From positions 930,001-994,000 of the forward strand of contig CP145414.1 in assembly GCA_036867785.1 (NCBI GenBank): 64,000 nucleotides of DNA, read 5' to 3'. This document shows, piece by piece, positions 1-12,304 of this stretch. Below the pieces are notes generated by a model, which saw nothing but the letters and a program-made list of their open reading frames with translations, searched no databases and had not been told where the DNA came from. Position 1 is the first letter of the stretch. Each line of letters begins with the position of its first letter. This DNA comes from Plasmodiophora brassicae. Its lineage: Eukaryota > Endomyxa: Phytomyxea > Phytomyxea > Plasmodiophorida. The position numbers and the translations under genes are program-made.

Positions 1-109
1 GTATGAACCGCATGGTCAAGCGGGTTCACGGTCGTATTAGCCGGCAGTGGCCCGGGGCAACGTGCGCCTCGCGTTCATTCATTGGTGTAGGCGCGCGCGG
101 GCGCTAATA

Positions 110-988
110 ATGACGGTGGTCGACGTGATCCTGGCCGGGTGCTGGCGGTTCTACCTGTCGTACGGGAACGGACGGCAGTTGGCGTACATGGTGCCCGGCG
201 GCGGCCTGGCCGCCCAGTACGACAACGAAGGCGCCTGGGTGCGTTCGTACGCCGACGTGACGGCGTTCTGGAGGCTGGCGCAGCGATACGGCAGGACCGA
301 GGAGGCGCGCCCCTACATGGAGCACGCCCTGGAACGGTACCCTTCTGCCAGCCTGCAGAGTCGCGCCACACGCCTCTCCATGATCATGGCCTACCGCGGC
401 ATGGACGCGCCCGATGCCGTTGCCCTGCGTCAGCATCTGCGGCCGGTGGCGCCCGGCATCTACGACGCGTGCGACCTGTCGTTCTCCAACCCGCAGATCG
501 TCCTCGCGTTAGTCCAGGGTGGGGATCGCCAGGCGGCGCGGGAATTCGTGGCGTCAGCGAGGCGCTGGATCGCGCACCCGCTCAGACGTCATGGCGTGTT
601 CGCTGCCAATTGGGTCGGGCGCGCGCTCACCGCCTGCCAGGAACTCGTGCCCGAGCTTCGGGAACCCGTTGCGAATCTAACGAGGGCGTATGTCCTCCCG
701 GTCCTGATGTCCAGTCGCCGGGCCTCGCTCACAGCGGACGCCTGTGCGCTGACCGGCCTGCTGGCGGTTGCTGACGTGATCGCCGAGGACCGCGACCGCA
801 TCCGCCAGTACGTTGCCGACCGGTTCGCGCTTATCGCGCGGCACCAACGCGACGACGGCGGGTTCCCGTACCACTACGACGGGACGTACGTCAGGACCGA
901 TGTGACAACCCATGTCGTGGAGGTCGCGCTGGGCCTCGCCAGGCTCGCCAGTGAAAGTGCCCGCCCGCCCGAACCAGTAAACGGCTAG
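110..988 (+). CDS. Hypothetical protein, alpha/alpha-toroid-like; 5' end uncertain
   Basis: A single open exon of about 292 codons from the first in-frame ATG. The N-terminus is hydrophobic (MTVVDVILAGCW), possibly a membrane or signal segment. The rest is helical with repeating Ala/Arg-rich helices, and near the end it has a DDGGFPYHYDG stretch followed by another helix. That pattern recalls enzymes and cyclases with an alpha/alpha-toroid (six-hairpin) fold, but I do not recognise the family. The frame stays open 5' of the ATG back to a stop at about 38-40, so an upstream exon joined through a splice acceptor near 46 is possible and the gene may begin outside the window. It is convergent with the next gene on the minus strand. 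Function is unknown. Confidence 0.5.
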   Translation: MTVVDVILAGCWRFYLSYGNGRQLAYMVPGGGLAAQYDNEGAWVRSYADVTAFWRLAQRYGRTEEARPYMEHALERYPSASLQSRATRLSMIMAYRGMDAPDAVALRQHLRPVAPGIYDACDLSFSNPQIVLALVQGGDRQAAREFVASARRWIAHPLRRHGVFAANWVGRALTACQELVPELREPVANLTRAYVLPVLMSSRRASLTADACALTGLLAVADVIAEDRDRIRQYVADRFALIARHQRDDGGFPYHYDGTYVRTDVTTHVVEVALGLARLASESARPPEPVNG

Positions 989-1149
989 GTGCACACGATC
1001 GTCGCCGGGACGAGCTCTGTCTGGCCTGCCAGTCTGGGCTCGGGACGGAACACGAGTGCGGTTCAGCTTCATCAGGAATGCCATGACGGCGGGCTGGTGT
1101 GACGCGTCCGACCGCGCTTCGCGTGCCTGGTTGGTCGTCACCTGCTGTG

Positions 1150-2588
1150 CTAGTGGCCCGCCGCGCTGCCTCGTTTGCTGTCTGTACGTGCTGGTTTGCT
1201 GCTGCTGGTCGCTGGGATGCTGTTGGCACCTGCTAGACCCGCGCTGACGGTGACCCGTTTCATGGGGGCGCCCGCCGTCGTGCCGGTCGTTGCCGATCGC
1301 GTGATGCACCCCGCCCACTTATCGGTGATCGATCGAGGGTGCACTAGGTTGATCGCGCCAAAGAGCGACATCACCGACGTCGCCAGGCACTGTATCCCGC
1401 GAACCAGCAGGGACGCCCATGGCGACACGAACTGTGTCGCCACGAACACGATATGGGCAACAAGGATGATCCAGCCGCAGGTCGCCCCGATGCGGTACCG
1501 CCAGGCGAATCGGACGCGTTTCGTCTTCTCCTCGGCGGGCAGGTTCAGCTTGGCCGCATTGCCCACCAGGCTCCTCGTGACGCCACGAACGCTGCACGTG
1601 TTCATTGCCGACAGGACAACGTTCGGGGCCATCAGCACCGCATGGGTGGCGACAACCCCCAACGGTATCGCGCCCATCGCCGCGAACACCATCGGTAGTA
1701 CCAGTGTGGGGATCGCGAATATCGCTGCCGACGACACCATCGCTTTGCGGGTCCTGATCTCGCGCCGCGACACGCTCGCGTTGGCGTTGGCGTTCGCCGC
1801 CAGTAGCGCCAGACCGCCTGTGATGCGGAACACGTACAGGTACCCGTACTCAGCGTACGTGAAGAAGAGCAACGCGGGCCACAGGACACCCTGGCCATGG
1901 GCGAGCGCAATGTTGCCGGCGTGGACGATGCCGGACACGTGCAGGAACAGCAGCCCAGACATCTGCAGGGCCTGCAGGAGCGGGACGCGCCTCAGGTGGC
2001 CATCGGCGTCGATCAGGAAGCCGGAGATCTTGAACAGGACGACGGTGACGGCCGCGGCGTACACCACCGTTGTGAAGCCATAGACGACCTGGACGACGGC
2101 GCTGGTGATAACGGGGCCAACAGGGTTCCCGAATTCGCCAGCGGATACGTGGACGAACGTGTAGGGTCGTTGCGCAAGCCGCCCAGGTTGCCGTTGCTGA
2201 TGGCGAGCAGAGGGATGGACACGCGGGTCGTGGTCCGATACTGCCAGGCCGCCAGCTCGACCGCCGTCTGCAGGAGCGTCCCGGCGGACGCCTCGTGGTA
2301 GAACACGAGGGCCGAGCAACGGGCTGGCCCGCAGGCGCGTACCCATCTGTCGATGTCGACAGCGAGGTCGTCGAACCCGACGAACACGATTCGCCCATCG
2401 GCGACTGACAGGTCTCCGACGTCGCCTGCGAACAAGGTCGTCGTGTTGGCCGCAGGTCGTCCCGCTGGGCTGATGGAAAACTCGTACGCAGCGATAACGT
2501 TTTCGACGTTGCCGGTGTTGAACGTCAGCGCGCGCGCCGTCCAGGCGGGTGCAATGATGGCCAGAGCCGCCCACGCCCTGATATGCAT
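1150..2588 (-). CDS. Multi-pass membrane protein with PA-like ectodomain (7TM receptor-like)
   Basis: Two exons, 2588..2149 and 2101..1150, joined by a 47-nt GT-AG intron that keeps the frame. The start is an ATG followed by a signal-peptide-like stretch (MHIRAWAALAIIAPAWTARA). The roughly 130-residue ectodomain has the outline of a protease-associated (PA) domain: a strand with IVFVGFDDL, a Cys pair (RACGPARC), then ALVFYHEASAG and the IPLLAIS strand. About six or seven hydrophobic segments follow, with a C-terminal cytosolic tail rich in Ser/Thr. This is the architecture of PA-TM or receptor-like proteins, not of a transporter I can name. No RING finger is visible in the tail, so it is not an obvious PA-TM-RING ubiquitin ligase. 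The ligand or role is unknown. Confidence 0.6.
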
Positions 2589-2717
2589 ACCTACCTAGCG
2601 GTACTATGCAGAGTACGATCGCCGCCTCGGGGATCCAGCAGTGTGGTACATGCCTGCTGGACCATCAGCAGCGACCGGCATGTCTGCCAAGACGAGAGGC
2701 CCGGGTCGTCGATGCGT

Positions 2718-4618
2718 TTATTTGAATCTGTCGAGAACGTGCTCGACATGGGTCTCGTCATGGGACGGCGCAGGAGCCTGCGTGCCGGCCGGGTTGGACG
2801 GGGCCGACCCCTTGGCTTCGGCCGCCTTCAGTTTCCGTAACGCCCACTTCTTCGACGAGGCGCTGCGCCCACGCCGTTTGTTCTTCAGCTTGAGTTTGTG
2901 GGTCGACGGCCCGCCCTCGTCATCGTCGCTGCTGCTCTCTTCCCTGGCAATCGTCGTCGACTTCGCCGGCCGAACCGTCCCGACGACGGATTTGTCCAGC
3001 GTGATCATGTCCGGCTGCAACTTGTCCAGCAAGCGCTTGACTTCCACTTCACGACGCTGCGCCTTCGTCTCGAACGGGTTCGCCTCGAACGCGTCATAGT
3101 TCGCTTCGCCGCTGCCCGGCACCACGATCGACGAGAACCCGGACGAGTGGCCGATGCCGAGGACATCGTTGTGCGGGCAGAAGCGGACGCGGTCGACGTG
3201 CGATCCATGAATCTGGTGCGTCATGTACAGCGCGTTGTCCTTCAGGATCTGAAGCTCCGAGTTGACTCCCAGCGCCATCAGGCCGGATTGCGAGATGTCG
3301 ATCGAATGGGCCGGCGCGAACGTTCGCCATTCCTTCACGAGGCCGTACGTGCGCAAATCCCAAATCGCGACGCGCCCTTCCGAACCCGACGTCGCCATGG
3401 TGTACCCGTCTCGACCGATGGCGACCGCTTGCACGGGACCTGGAGGACCATTCAGCTCAGCAGCAATTGCCGGAACCGTTTCCATGCGCTGCAGACCTTT
3501 GTGACACAGCATGGTGACCACTGGTGTCGTGATGTTCGGTGTCCAGAGCGTAACGACACCTTTGCTGTGGCCGACGTGGACGACAGCGTTGGTCGGGTTG
3601 TGCGCGAGAACATCGGAAGGCCCCTTCCGTGTCCTGTGTTCACATACGATGGCGCCCGTGGAGACGTCTTGATATTTGAGGTAGCCGCTCTTGCCAATCG
3701 ATAAGAGCAGAAAGTGATACGGAAGGAAATCGATGCGGTTGACATCGATGTGGTTTCGCAGACAGTGGATCTCGATACCCTTGTTGTCGTAAATGTACAC
3801 GTACTTCTTTTGGGCGACGGCGTGCATCGTATGGTTGTGCAGGAATCTGAAAACGCACGTCGGCTTCAGTACTACATGATCCGACAGTTACAGGCTGGCG
3901 CGTACTTCACGTCACGAACGGTCTCGTTCACGAATATCTCCGATTCCAGCTTGAACGAGTTCCAATCCATCAAAGCAATGTGGCCCTTTCTGCCGCCCAG
4001 CAGCAGATGATTCCCGTTTCGGCTGTAATTGATACTGTAAGGACCCAGATCGAGGGACAGGTCGAACACCTAAGAAAGGTTGGTTGGGCAGATCGAGGAC
4101 CACGATTTGGGCGCCGAGAGTACCTTATCAGCGTTCTGCCTGTCAAGGCATGCAACCAGATCCGCTTGCCGAATCCGGTAGGACTTCTCGAGCCCCTCTG
4201 TCTCGATGAACCTGTCCAGACGGTTCAACATGACACCTCAGACGAACGCCAATGGACAACGATACCCTGGTTGCTCAGTGAGAAGGAGCTCTGCTCGGAC
4301 AGCCTTCTCATGCACCGAGCGGGCCAGCGACTCCTGGGTTAGCAACGTCCGCTTCAGCTTCTTATTCGGGACCGCGCGAATGTCCTACAGCCCCGATGGT
4401 TCGTAAACTATTGCCGGACCAGTGACGCGCCCATCGTGTCTGACCTTCCTTGTAATCGCGTCGCCGTACGCATACTTCTGGGCAACGGCTTTACGAGCAA
4501 TCCGATCCTGTTTGCTCAGCGGGGGCAAACGTTCCCGCTTCTTTGGGGCAGGCCGCCCGGGCCGCAACTCGGTGACACATTCTTCCCTGAAGCTGATGAC
4601 TTCAGCGTCGGCGCCCAT
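2718..4618 (-). CDS. UTP7: UTP7/WDR46 (BING4), small-subunit processome WD40 protein
   Basis: Nucleolar WD40 protein of the 90S pre-ribosome, needed for 18S rRNA processing. Five exons fit one frame of 563 residues: 4618..4427, 4384..4266, 4211..4124, 4069..3906 and 3846..2718, with introns of 42-59 nt. This length matches the family (yeast about 554). Diagnostic segments are FIETEGLEKSYRIRQ, GPYSINYSRNGNHLLLGGRK, AVAQKKYVYIYDNKG and the BING4 C-terminal signature NPFETKAQRREVEVKRLLDK. The tail is Lys/Arg-rich, as expected for nucleolar retention. The ATG at 4618 was chosen because the in-frame codon further upstream is not ATG. The encoded protein looks complete and conserved. It converges with the membrane protein on its left only in spacing; both are on the minus strand. 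Confidence 0.95.
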
Positions 4619-4822
4619 TACTCGAGTCCGTGGCGGAGTCCGCCAAAGTCCGCAGCGCACCCTCCACGTTCACTTACCGAGTAGGTAGGGCCTCTTCTGA
4701 AAATTGAACGAATACGCCGCTCTAAAAGGCATCGAACAGGAAACAGAACATGTTCGATATCGCGTATCCGGCCGTCCTACACTGGACCATGAATTTATTC
4801 CGTGTCTAGGGAAGAATACCAG

Positions 4823-7800
4823 TCATGTTATTGTGTCGTGCAGGTCGCTGACGGTCCGCTCGAGTTGCGATTTGCCCGACTCGGCATCATCTGCAAACAG
4901 CGACGCCTTACTGGCCTGGGATGCCACCAATTTCCTGGATTTGAACATGAGCGGCCTTCTGATGCTAGCGCTGGACGCGTCTTGCTCATGTGCTGGTCCG
5001 GAGGCGGTAGACGGGCTCCCCGCAGGTGTCATCGCCGACGCCCCACTCGCTGCACTGCTGACACTGCTTCGAGACGTGATTGAAAACAACTGCAGACTGG
5101 GAAGGATGTTGGTCGGAAGCGGAGAACCCCCGTCCGCGTTCAGCAACGACATCCCTTTGGCCGACGGCATCGACTTCAACGACGGCGGCAACGACCTGCG
5201 TTCCCATGGCTTAGGTCCACCTGTCGTCGTCCCCAGCTCGACGCGAACACGTACCTCTCGGACGTGTTTCGTTGAACGATTTGCTTCCTGCGGGCCTTGG
5301 GCCTGACAGGCGCAATTGGAAGCTGAATGCGAACCGCCACCGCGTGCCGCTCGATATCGTTCCGGAACGATTCCATCGTCAGGCGGAACGCTTCCTGGTA
5401 CTTGTCCACAATGGATTTCTCCAAGGCGACCCGCGCCGGCCACGATCTAGATGCGTAGTGGTCGCGCTAACCGATTGTCAACGCCGGTGATGGCGCGCCT
5501 GGCATGCGTGTCCTGTTACCGCTTTCAGGCAGACGTGGCACATGGCGATCGTGGTGCCGATGGCGGCGCCGAACTCAATGGCGTCGACCTTGTCCAGGCA
5601 CGATTTACAGACGGCCCGTGAACAGATTCGACACGTTCGCCGCTTATTGAACAGATTGAACGTCTTGAAGCACAGGTCGCAGGCCGCTGGGTTCGGCGGC
5701 GACGGTTTCCTGCAGCGGGTTGTTTCAGTTCGCCATGCGCGCCTGGCCGGTCCCCTCAGGCTATGCAGTACCGAACAGCAGCCGGGACGGGTTCGACGAC
5801 AACCAGGCCGGGGCAGAACTCGCTGCACATCATGACGAAGGCAGAGCGCTCCCGGGACGTCTTGAACAGGTACTCGCTGATCTTCCCGCCCTCGAACATG
5901 GCCGTGCACAGGTACTGCCGTCAAGCCTCAGCGACGACGCGTCGTACACCTTCCCGCGTGCGCCCTACCGGGAACTTGGCCTGATGCTGCCTGCGTACGT
6001 TCAGGAGGCGAGTCGTCTCCAGGAAGGGGATCTCGGCGGTCGTGCCACCCTGGTCCCCCTGGCCGTTGTCCGCACCCGCTGCGTTGCTGTTCGCGGTGTC
6101 AGGTTGGACGACGATGTAGAGGCGCGTGAGCAGCTTGGCGAACTGGATGTCGGCGACGTCTCGCCCCTGCGGTGGATGGCGTCACGTCGCGCCGCCCAGT
6201 GTGTGCCATTGTCCGTTTCAGCGTACCTTGTACCAGAGCATGGCTCGGCAGACGCAATCGGACGGCGGGTGCACGCGATCCTGCGGGTTCCTGATGATCG
6301 TCGGCACGTTGCTCGATGGTTCCTGCGGGTCCAGGTTCCGCGACGTGTTCGTTCGGCGGTTCAGCAGCACCGGCTTCAACTAGATTGGGGCAGAGCAGCG
6401 GTCAGCGTGTCGTCGCGCGCGTTCCCCACCCGCACCAGCTGACATCGTTCGAGTTGCGCCCCGTGTGCGTTTCGGGCTGATAATCGCCAATCGTGTGCGT
6501 GTGCAACGGGAAGTTCTCACATTCGAGGTGCAATTCCGCCCAGTCGGCCTTGGCAGCGTTCAGGTTGCACATCACCTGGAACGAGTACAGGCTGGCCGGT
6601 TTCCGCAGCGACGCCGACCGTCGTTGCTCCTTCAGGAGCTGGCCCTCGATCTGGCCCTGCGCCGCGACCGCTCAGCGAGGCCGGCAGGGAACGCGTTGAC
6701 AACACAACGGCGCGCACCTGGACGTACTGGTCCCACTGCTTCTTGTCGGTGACGGTGAACCCCTTGAACGTCCGCCCCGACTCGAACAGGCGCCTGGAGA
6801 TGATCGTCGACAGCGCCGCCTTGTCGTTGCGGACGTGGACGTTCTCCAGGAAGTGGATGACGTGCTCCAAGTACCGCACCTCCTCCCGCAGGCCGCTGCG
6901 CGACGACGTCTCAGCACCGAACCTGGGCGCCCACTTGACGGTCGCCGCCATGCCGACCCACCTATACGGGTTCGTCCGCTTCGAGTCGCTGTAGTCGCTG
7001 ACCGCCATGGTCGGCAGGAGTTCGTCGCGCACCCGGGTGATCAGGCGCAGGAGCGAAGTCGCTAGGATCAGGTCCAGGGACTGGCCGTTGCCCGGGTCCA
7101 GGTGCAGGCCGACCTTGCGCTGCGTGGCCCTGAAATCGAATTCGCCGAGCTCGGCCAGGCACTCGGTGACCGGCGGCTTCGACGGCTTCCGCTGCAGGTG
7201 ACGGCTCGGCGACGTGGCCTTCTGGACCGCATCGGCATCGTCCATAGAATCCTCGTCGACCTGACGCTCGCGACGTTCCTGTCGGCGCGCCTGAAGCGAC
7301 CCGGTCAGCAGCAGGCGGCGTGGAGCGGGCCCTCCACGATGGTACCCGTCGGAGCGTGTCGGTCCACAGCTTGCAGGCCTGCGTCTCGTCTTCGTACGAG
7401 AGCGGCAGGAAGAAGATGAATTCGTCGACGGCGGTGCAGAGCGCCAGGATGTTGTCGAAGAGCGGGTGCCCGGCTGTGCAGGCGCGCAGCAGGTCGAAGT
7501 CGGCCGCGAGACGAACGATCAGCTGGTCCAGCGTCGAGTAAAAGATCCACGCCGCGTATATGTCCCATCGATGCACGGCTTTCAGCGCTCTGCAACCCGT
7601 CACCCACGTCAGAGGATCGTCAGGCGCGGGCACACTACATCCGTCGACGTTTACTTGGCCATCATCATCACGTGGTTGCAGAGTTGCTGGCCCGTTGGCT
7701 CGGACCCCACCGCCCCTGTTATCCACCTGCAGAAGGCGGGGTGTGGGCACGTGCGCCGCCGTCCACGACGACGAATCACGACGCGTCGTACCTGTACTGG

Positions 7801-9073
7801 ATGACGAGGACCAGGTCCATGTACGTCCAGAGCCTGTGGAGGCAGCTGGGCGCGACGCCGTTCGCTGCGCCAAGGTCGGCCCAGTTCGTCAGCAGGTTGG
7901 CGAACGGGTTCATGGCCTGGTTCTCCTCCGCCTGATCATCCCGCGTCTCGTCAGTACCCGTCTGGGGGCGTGGGCGCCCGACCCGAACACACGCCCGACC
8001 GCAAACAGGCGCTCCATGCCCTGCGCCAGGTAGACCTGCCAGGGGATGGCCGTGCAGCAGTAATGCAACCAGGCGGACGCGGGCGTGCCCATGTGCTCCA
8101 GGAACCTGGCCAGCAGGTCCGACCCGGCCGTCGAGAACGACGCCCTGGACGTGCAGAACAGCAGCGCGCCGACCTGGAGGGAACGCGCGTTGACCGTTCA
8201 GCGCGCGCGTCGGTGCGTTCGGCAGGCGCCGCGCGCCCCCCGTACCTGCTCCGGATACCCGCCGGACACGACGAGGTCGAACACGCTCTGGAAGACGATG
8301 TCGGGGACGACGGTGTCGTTGAACAGGCCCTGGAGGACGTCGACGAGGAGCAGGTCGGCCGGGATCGTCGTCTGGTCCAGCATCTGGGCGGCGGAGCAGA
8401 GCGCGACGGCCCGGCGGCCGATCCGCGCCATCTTCATGATGACGGCGCAGACCAGCTCGCACTGGCCGACGTCGTCGTCCTGGAAGCAGGCCCGCAGGGC
8501 GCGCGACGTCCCTGACGACAGCAGCGTCTTGCCGAAGAACCAGGCGCAGAGCGGGTCGGCGCGCCGACCCGCGTGGCACGAACAGGGCCGGTGCACGATC
8601 AGGGCGTTGTCGTACGCCTTCAGCTCGGATGACAGCAGCTTCAGCCGCCAGACGTCGGTGCACTCGGCGCCGACCTTGTTCGCCGCCTTGACCAGCGCGG
8701 CGTACCTGGCGCTGTACGGCGACAGGTCCACCCAGGCCTGCGGACGTTGTTCGTCAGCGACGAACGTTCACCGCACGGCGCGCGCCCGCCAGACCTGATG
8801 CAGAGCCGTCACTGTCGCCGCCGACGAGTTCATCTGCGACAGCGTCGTCGATTTCGGTCGGGCGCTGCTCATGGCGAGGACGGCGGCGACCCGTTTCTTG
8901 CGCTGCTTGGCGGTCAGGTACCCGGCCCGGATCTGGTCGAGCAACGCCGACGGCAGAGGCGGCCGGGCGGCGGCGCTGTCCCGGGACGGGTGCGCGCTGA
9001 TGGGCGCCGGCGGATGCGACGTCGTCCCCCTCCGGGACGGCGAGTCCAGGTCGCGACCCGCCTGCCCCGACAT
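4823..9073 (-). CDS. Large FYVE-type zinc-finger protein, otherwise unrecognised
   Basis: About fourteen exons read in one frame on the minus strand, starting at the ATG at 9073 (MSGQAGRDLD). Traced exons include 9073..8795, 8737..8246, 8173..8000, 7961..7792, 7726..7655, 7589..7346, 7290..6718, 6656..6444, 6379..6227, 6166..5969, 5914..5772 and 5709..5520. Introns are about 38-72 nt. The first ~900 residues are helical and match no family I know. A FYVE-like finger follows at about residues 915-965, with Cys pairs in ACDLC, RTCRIC, VCKSC and CHVC. A basic, Ser-rich tail ends at 4823. FYVE fingers usually bind PI3P on endosomes, but here the basic RRHHCR patch is reduced to KRRTCR, so lipid binding is an inference. 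Joints in the last 700 bp are uncertain. Total length is about 1,150 residues. Confidence 0.7.
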
Positions 9074-9560
9074 GAGGCACCGGAGGCGGCGATCACCCGC
9101 CCGTCACCCGCCTGGCTCAGATTCCTCTCACCGCACAGATATTTGTGCACCATTCCCGACCCTCGCAGGCGACGCATATCAAGGCCGGCCTGTCATGCGA
9201 CACCTTCGTGAAGGGGGCCCCCCTGCGACCCGCACACAGCCGGCACAAACACCTGCGGATCCAGGGCGGACGCAGGGGCCATCCCTGCTCCATTGTCGAT
9301 AGCAACGACCGACGACGGCGACACGTGCCTGTCGGGGCGTCTGGTCGTCCTGCACAGGGTGCCGCGTCCTGCATAGCTGTCGTACGAAGCGCGTCCTGGA
9401 CGCTGTACGTAGGGCCGCGTACACGCAAAGGGAAGCAGACGAGTCTGGCCTCGTCGGGGGGCGCGTGAAAGATATTCGGCTCACGTGTGGTCGCTCGGTA
9501 GTAGTGGAGATATCGTGTCCGGTGTACTGAATCGGCCGGCCGGTCGGCGTGGACGCCGTC
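9074..9560. other. Divergent intergenic region, no gene seen
   Basis: This 487-bp spacer separates two divergent start codons, so it should hold both promoters. I see no TATA-like box or other recognisable element, and no convincing coding exon in it. Confidence 0.4.
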
Positions 9561-11997
9561 ATGAAGGCGGCGTTCGAGCAGCTCGACCTGGACGACGTGC
9601 CCGACGACAAGTACCACACGTGGTCGGAGCCGTCGAGCACGAACCTGGAGGCCAGCGAGATCGGCGTCCTCGACAAGCTCAAATGCCTGCCGTACCACAA
9701 GGTGGGTCGCCGGGCCCGACCTGTGATGCATCTGCCTAACCCGTCGCCGTCCAGGGCCCCATCGACAGGGACGCCAGTTTCAACCTGATGCCATGCTACG
9801 AAGGTTACGTGCACATGCAGAGCGCGTCGACGTCGCTGATGATGTCGACCGATAACTGGAACCGGGTCTGGGTCGAGTTCTGCAACAACGTCCTGTACTA
9901 CCGGAGGCGCCAGGAGGACACGAAGAACGTCGGCGCGTACCCGGTGGCCTTCCTGCTCGCCGACGACTTCGCCAACGTCAAGTCGGCGCCCGACGACGAT
10001 GCAGACGATGACGACCTGAAGGCGAACCCGAAGTTCGAGGCGCACTACCTCGCGTACCTCGAGGAGGAGAAGGCGGAGAACATCCTGAAGGTCGTAACGC
10101 CACAGGTTGGCAGGCCGTGCTGTCCTCCACAGCGGAGCACCTGACGTCGTCGCCCGGCAGGACATCCTCATGCTGCGATGCGACTCGGTGGAACATCGCA
10201 GCCAGATCTCGGACGCGGTGCTGGGCCAGCTGCGCCCGTTCCTGGGCGAACAGCTGTGGCAGGAGAAGACCGTCGCCGCCCGCGACGCCCTGGTCCTGCT
10301 ACGGGCCCAGTTCGACGCGACCAAGACCTTCGTCCAGGTCATGCGGGAATCGCTGGCCGACTCCGGGTTCATCAGTAAGGGGCCGTCGCCGCTGCGACCT
10401 GTTGGCACGCCGAGCTGACGCTGATGTGTGCCTCTCTCTGGGCAGCCAGCGCCAGCGACCGCGTCGCCGACTACCTGACCGGGTCGCCGGACAGGTTCGG
10501 CAAACTGGACCTGCTGGTCGACGACGAGCTGACCTGGTCGCCCCGATACTTCGTCGTCGCCGACGGGCAACTGTCAGGCTGGGGTCATCCATGCAGCGCG
10601 CGCGTCGGATCTGACCCGCCTGGCGCGCCGCGCGATAGGATCTGGTCCCAGGACACGACCGCCAACTCGGTCGAGTCCTACGTGTCGCTGCGGTACGCGT
10701 CCGTCCTGTTCAGCTACGAGCACATCGCGGCAGGCCAGTGGGCCATCGAGATCAAGGTCCAGTGTGCCCCACACTGATCCCGTTGCCCGGCCGGGCCGCT
10801 GACCCTCCTGTGATGTTCAGACGCCGCTGCGCTCGATTCGGTGCGCCTGGGGATGAACGCGCGTCAGGCGATCGTGTGGTGACTGACGCGCGCCGTGCTA
10901 GGCTGAGGGCGAGACACGCGGTGGCGCTGGCCGAATGGATGGCCACGCTGGAGATCGTGATCCGCCGCATGAAGCAGGACACGAAGCGGACGCCGACCGG
11001 CCTGTTCCGGGCGATGATGCCCAAGTTCCCACAGCGGCCGGCGTCCAAGGAAGAATTCAGGGACGCGTTCGTGGCGAACCTCGACCGCGTCTGCCAGGCC
11101 AAGGTCGACTGCATGTCGCTGCAGGAGGTCTTGTCGGACGAGCGGACGCGCGACTTGTTCGTCGAGTTCCTATCGGGCATCAAGCACAACGACGTTCTGG
11201 ATTGCCTGGCGGCGATCTATGAGATGAAGAACCTGGCGCGGGAGCCCACAGACGACAAGGCGAAGCAGCTGAGCGAGCGCATCTATGCCATGTACCTGGG
11301 GATGTCGGCGCCCCGTCGCCTGGATCCGTCCCTGGTGGGCGAGCTCGACACGGCGGAGGACGACCTGTTCCACGCCAGCAGGCTGGTCAGGGCGTTGCGA
11401 TCGCAGCTGCGGAAGGACCTGGACCAGATGCGGACGCGGGCATCGTTCAGGGCCTACGTCCAGTCGACGATCAAGGCGACAGCACCGACGCTGGACGACG
11501 GTAGTGTGTTCGGGGGGAGAACCGGCACTGGCCTCTGACGATGCGATGTTCGAACAGGATCCGACCCGGCCGTGTTGAAGATGTCGCTGAGGATCGCCAC
11601 TGACGGGTCGACGTCGTGCGCCATGCATAAGCTGAGGGCGAAGGACGGGTCGATCACGATCGGGCGATCGTCCGCCAACGGCATCTGCCTCGTCGACGAC
11701 CAGAACGTATCCCGCAATCACGCCAGGATCAACATCCACCGGTCAAGTCGGTCGCTGCTGCGATTCCTCGGCGGCCCTGGCGCGCTCATTCGTTGCCCGT
11801 CAGGCTGCGAGATCGTTGACCTGGGGTCGACGGCCGGCACCTTCGTCAACGGCGTCCGCGTCGACCTCTCGCCGATCAAGCCGGGCGACGTGATCCGCAT
11901 CGGGAACACGACCATGACGGTGGAGGCACGCCCCAGCGGGCGCTTCCTCAGCACGCTGACCGGCGGCACGATCCCGTCCATGGCGATGTTCCAATAA
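9561..11997 (+). CDS. PH-like / RGS / FHA multidomain signalling protein
   Basis: Six to eight exons with short introns. The start is the first true ATG in the frame (MKAAFEQLDLDD). Exon 2 carries a PH-like fold start (YEGYVHMQ, then NWNRVWVEFCNNVLYYRRR). A second PH-like block is spread over 10450-10980, with WSPRYFVVADGQLSGW at its start and WMATLEIVIRRMK as its terminal helix. An RGS domain lies at about 11090-11480, with SLQEVLSDERTRDLFVEFL, SERIYAMYL and FRAYVQ. The final 140 residues are an FHA domain with ITIGRSSAN, VSRNHARI and DLGSTAGTFVNG, the phosphothreonine-recognition residues. RGS domains act on Galpha-GTP and FHA binds phosphothreonine, so a scaffold that links G-protein and kinase signalling is inferred. 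The intron near 10880 may be as short as 29 nt. Confidence 0.75.
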
Positions 11998-12304
11998 CAT
12001 ACACAGGCGCGCCTCCGCGGCCGGCGTCCCATAACGGGCGCGCAGGCGCCGGTGCCCATAAGACAGGAATAGGGCGGCACGGGGCCGGCTAACAATCTTA
12101 ACCATCGCTGGCAGTTCATGTCGCTATTGACGGGCCGTTCCTGACCGTACGGTTCGCCAACGCGTGCCGAGCGTACACCGAGACCTATTCGTGACGCTTC
12201 TATACTGGAACACGGCGCTCTGCCCGTCGCCTTTGCTCCCGTTCCGGCTTCACACATTCCCACGGCAACATGCGCGTCCGCAAACGCAGACGGAAAGCGA
12301 ACGT
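11998..12304. other. Intergenic, nothing recognised
   Basis: Spacer between the FHA-protein stop and the broken glutaredoxin copy. Open frames here are short and none looks conserved. Confidence 0.4.
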
